Below are positions 23,634-24,940 of a stretch of 24,940 nucleotides of DNA, piece by piece. Both the position numbers and the translations under genes were made by a program. Below the pieces are notes generated by a model that saw only the letters and a program-made list of their open reading frames with translations, was not told where the DNA came from and did no database searches. This stretch comes from a virus. Every line of letters starts with the position of its first letter. The stretch's first letter is position 1. The DNA lies in the IMG/VR virus record IMGVR_UViG_3300020185_000248, positions 1 through 24,940 of that record. One strand, written 5' to 3'.

Positions 23634-24085
23634 CATTTAAACTTTCAGGGCGCAGCCTAAGCAAGTTGGCTGGCGTCGATGAGCATCTAGTTGCTGTGGT
23701 TAAGTCAGCTATTGGTCACACGAAGACAGACTTCGGAGTAATCTGTGGCATTCGTACTATCGAAGAGCAGCGCAAGCTTGTTGCTAAGGGTGCTAGCAAG
23801 ACGATGAAGTCCAAGCACATCGATGGCAATGCTGTTGATCTCATGGCTTACATTGGATCGCGTGGATCGTGGGAGCTAAATCTCTACGATGATATTGCGG
23901 ATGCAATGAAGGAAGCTGCGATTGAGGTTGGTGTTCCTGTGCGCTGGGGTGCGGCGTGGCACATCCCAGACATTCGAGAATGGGATGGCACAATGGAAGA
24001 GGCGATGAATGCTTACGTTGATCTTCGTCGTTCTCAGGGACGCCGACCATTTATCGACGGCCCCCATTTTGAATTGATGCTCTAA
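23630..24085 (+). CDS. M15-family peptidoglycan endopeptidase (endolysin)
   Basis: The 151-residue enzyme should cleave L-Ala-D-Glu or D-Ala-type peptide bonds in peptidoglycan. The M15 zinc site is evident: His63 in SKHIDG, Asp70 in NAVDLMAY and His146 in GPHFEL. The conserved Arg42 lies in GIRTIEEQ, and an aromatic substrate-site segment occurs in RWGAAWHIPDI. About 30 residues separate that segment from the last His, an inserted loop relative to compact M15 endolysins such as that of T5. There is no signal peptide, so export depends on the adjacent holin. It is the last + strand gene before the strand switch. Confidence 0.9.
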   Translation: MTFKLSGRSLSKLAGVDEHLVAVVKSAIGHTKTDFGVICGIRTIEEQRKLVAKGASKTMKSKHIDGNAVDLMAYIGSRGSWELNLYDDIADAMKEAAIEVGVPVRWGAAWHIPDIREWDGTMEEAMNAYVDLRRSQGRRPFIDGPHFELML

Positions 24086-24113
24086 GCTGGTTGCGTTTCT
24101 TCGTAGTACACAT

Positions 24114-24434
24114 CTACCAAGGCTGACATTGGTCCTGTCCTTTCAGTTCTGCAAGGGTGGTGCGGGCGGCGTATTCCATTATAATCATATCCTCGACATC
24201 AAATGTTCTGCGTTCATGTCCCACATCATCGTCATATTCATGGCACTTTTTTCGGTGCGTTGCGCACCACTCCAACGCCTCCACCGCCTTCGCCAGCTGG
24301 GCTTCCAGTTCCTCTATGCGAGCTGACGCTTGCCTTGCTCGCTGCTTAAACTGCATCCAAGTCATAAAGTCACATTCAGCAGGATCATCAGGAAGCGGCA
24401 TGTTCAGAACGCCGTGCAGCATTACATCACTCAT
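24114..24434 (-). CDS. Small coiled-coil phage protein, unknown function
   Basis: A 106-residue - strand gene starting at the ATG whose complement is 24432-24434, seven bases after AGGA. Residues ~25-65 are a charged coiled coil (MQFKQRARQASARIEELEAQ); the middle carries CATHRKKCHEYDDD with two Cys and two His that might bind metal. It follows the other leftward genes and faces the lysis cassette. The in-frame upstream TTG start at 24464 would sit before the ribosome binding site and is rejected. No function is recognised; the gene type resembles early-region accessory proteins. Confidence 0.7.
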   Translation of the reverse strand: MSDVMLHGVLNMPLPDDPAECDFMTWMQFKQRARQASARIEELEAQLAKAVEALEWCATHRKKCHEYDDDVGHERRTFDVEDMIIMEYAARTTLAELKGQDQCQPW

Positions 24435-24447
24435 CGTCTTGTCCTTT

Positions 24448-24678
24448 TTATGGGGTTCTGCCAAGATACGCTTGATCGCGAGTTACCTGACCGTTTTTCT
24501 TTGCGTTGCGCTTGATCTGTGTCAATTCAGATTGAACCTGCTCAAGCGTCTTTTCGCCACTGTGGAATTGAGCCATCAGGTCAATACGTACTTGCCTGCT
24601 ATCCGCGACCAATCCATCCGCCTCTGCGTCTTTCAATGTCCGCCTGCTATCGGCAACATTCATCCGTGTGCGGCTCAT
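24448..24678 (-). CDS. Small charged helical phage protein, unknown function
   Basis: A 76-residue - strand protein. Its ATG overlaps the upstream stop (ATGA) and it has no Shine-Dalgarno of its own, so it likely depends on coupling. The N-terminus contains two copies of VADSR (NVADSRRTL and LVADSRQVR) separated by 16 residues start to start. The C-terminal helix (SGEKTLEQVQSELTQIKRNA) is basic. It lies 13 bases before the next leftward start. Nothing identifies its activity. Confidence 0.68.
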   Translation of the reverse strand: MSRTRMNVADSRRTLKDAEADGLVADSRQVRIDLMAQFHSGEKTLEQVQSELTQIKRNAKKNGQVTRDQAYLGRTP

Positions 24679-24836
24679 GATGCTGGAAGATCTACATCGC
24701 GGCCATCCTCGCGAATGATCCGAACCGCCAAGCCAATAGATCGAACGGTATTGCCTCGGATCATAGTGGCTTGATCTAAAACCTCCTGCCTAGTGACAGG
24801 GTGTCCGCTGATCTTGAATGTTCTACCTTCTGACAT
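24675..24836 (-). CDS. Small phage protein, unknown function
   Basis: A 53-residue - strand protein starting at the ATG whose complement is 24834-24836, seven bases after AGGA. The sequence (SEGRTFKISGHPVTRQEVLD, then MIRGNTVRSIGLAVRIIRED) is compact, mixed alpha/beta and charged, without membrane segments. A longer TTG-start version to 24872 is possible but would bypass the ribosome binding site. It overlaps the next gene (ATGA). Confidence 0.68.
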   Translation of the reverse strand: MSEGRTFKISGHPVTRQEVLDQATMIRGNTVRSIGLAVRIIREDGRDVDLPAS

Positions 24837-24837
24837 G

Positions 24838-24853
24838 ATCCGGTCCTTTTTAT
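24838..24853 (-). promoter_or_regulatory. Ribosome-binding leader repeated before two leftward genes
   Basis: On the - strand the sequence ATAAAAAGGAC precedes both the 24836 start and, at 24438-24449, the 24434 start, each with AGGA seven bases before ATG. The A-rich identical leader suggests a shared translational signal for these small genes. Confidence 0.55.
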
Positions 24854-24939
24854 CTAATGAGCCAAACAGCAATTGCTGCCGCGACTAGTGCTGATGGAAT
24901 TGCAACTGCAAGCATTGGAATAAATGCAGCCAATCCAGC
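24850..24939 (-). CDS. Membrane protein, partial (runs off right edge)
   Basis: The 29 C-terminal residues of a leftward gene are visible: AGLAAFIPMLAVAIPSALVA followed by AAIAVWLIR and TAA (complement 24850-24852). They are almost entirely hydrophobic, so the protein ends in a membrane helix. The start lies beyond 24940. It is followed within 14 bases by the next leftward start. Identity unknown. Confidence 0.6.
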   Translation of the reverse strand, partial: AGLAAFIPMLAVAIPSALVAAAIAVWLIR

Positions 24940-24940
24940 T

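Noticed and set aside
24086-24113. Bidirectional terminator between the convergent gene blocks
   Set aside because: Only a four-pair stem (GTAG/CTAC) can be drawn and no T-tract follows.
24082-24129. 15-codon - strand ORF (MSALVDVYYEETQPA) after the last leftward gene
   Set aside because: It overlaps the preceding gene's end but is too short and lacks a ribosome binding site; cannot be supported.
24157-24774. 205-codon + strand open frame at the right end
   Set aside because: It is Ser/Ile-rich and without a ribosome binding site, and it crosses three - strand genes that have ribosome binding sites or stop-start overlaps.
1-24940. CRISPR arrays, tRNA genes, insertion sequences, attachment sites
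   Set aside because: No spaced direct repeats, cloverleaf-like segments, transposase motifs or integrase/att-like duplications were seen.

Overview
The window is the virion-structure and lysis half of a tailed bacteriophage (or prophage) with a P22-type short-tailed plan. It has a P22-like portal, a scaffold, a P22 gp5-like coat protein, gp4-like and gp10-like head-completion proteins, and a tailspike with a P22-type head-binding N-terminus. The host cannot be read directly. Several small proteins, the tail-fibre modules and the holin (which resembles the gene-transfer-agent 3TM holin family) recall marine and alphaproteobacterial phages, so a marine alphaproteobacterial host is my inference. 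No integrase, repressor, replication gene, tRNA, rRNA, CRISPR array or insertion sequence is visible. Coding density is very high and no stretch over 300 bases lacks a gene.

Layout, left to right on the + strand. (1) 1-2724: the 3' part of a large multidomain 'polyvalent-like' protein with two GNAT-like modules and an ADP-ribosyltransferase-like module, overlapping terL. (2) 2721-8302: terminase large subunit, a sigma70-like promoter, portal, scaffold and coat protein, closed by a UUCG-capped hairpin. (3) 8355-8802: three micro-genes (zinc ribbon, single-pass membrane peptide, Lys-rich peptide). (4) 8806-13141: gp4-like and gp10-like head-closure proteins, small beta-rich structural proteins and a cysteine-rich protein. 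(5) 13141-18424: lytic transglycosylase, cupin, and three DNA-ejection/internal virion proteins. (6) 18484-22409: tailspike, a second tail-fibre-like protein and small conserved proteins; the tailspike uses leucine codons unlike the packaging genes. (7) 22416-24085: a lysis cassette of small membrane proteins, a holin and an M15 endopeptidase.

(8) 24114-24939: the strand switches. Four small genes lie on the - strand and converge on the lysis cassette; the rightmost runs off the window.

The + strand genes are mostly coupled by ATGA, TAATG or TGATG overlaps, as in one long late operon. Packaging genes build and fill the head, gp4/gp10-like proteins seal it, ejection proteins and the transglycosylase are predicted to travel in the virion, the tailspike binds the host surface, and the holin and endopeptidase release progeny. 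Family assignments come from recognising motifs by eye; no database search was run.
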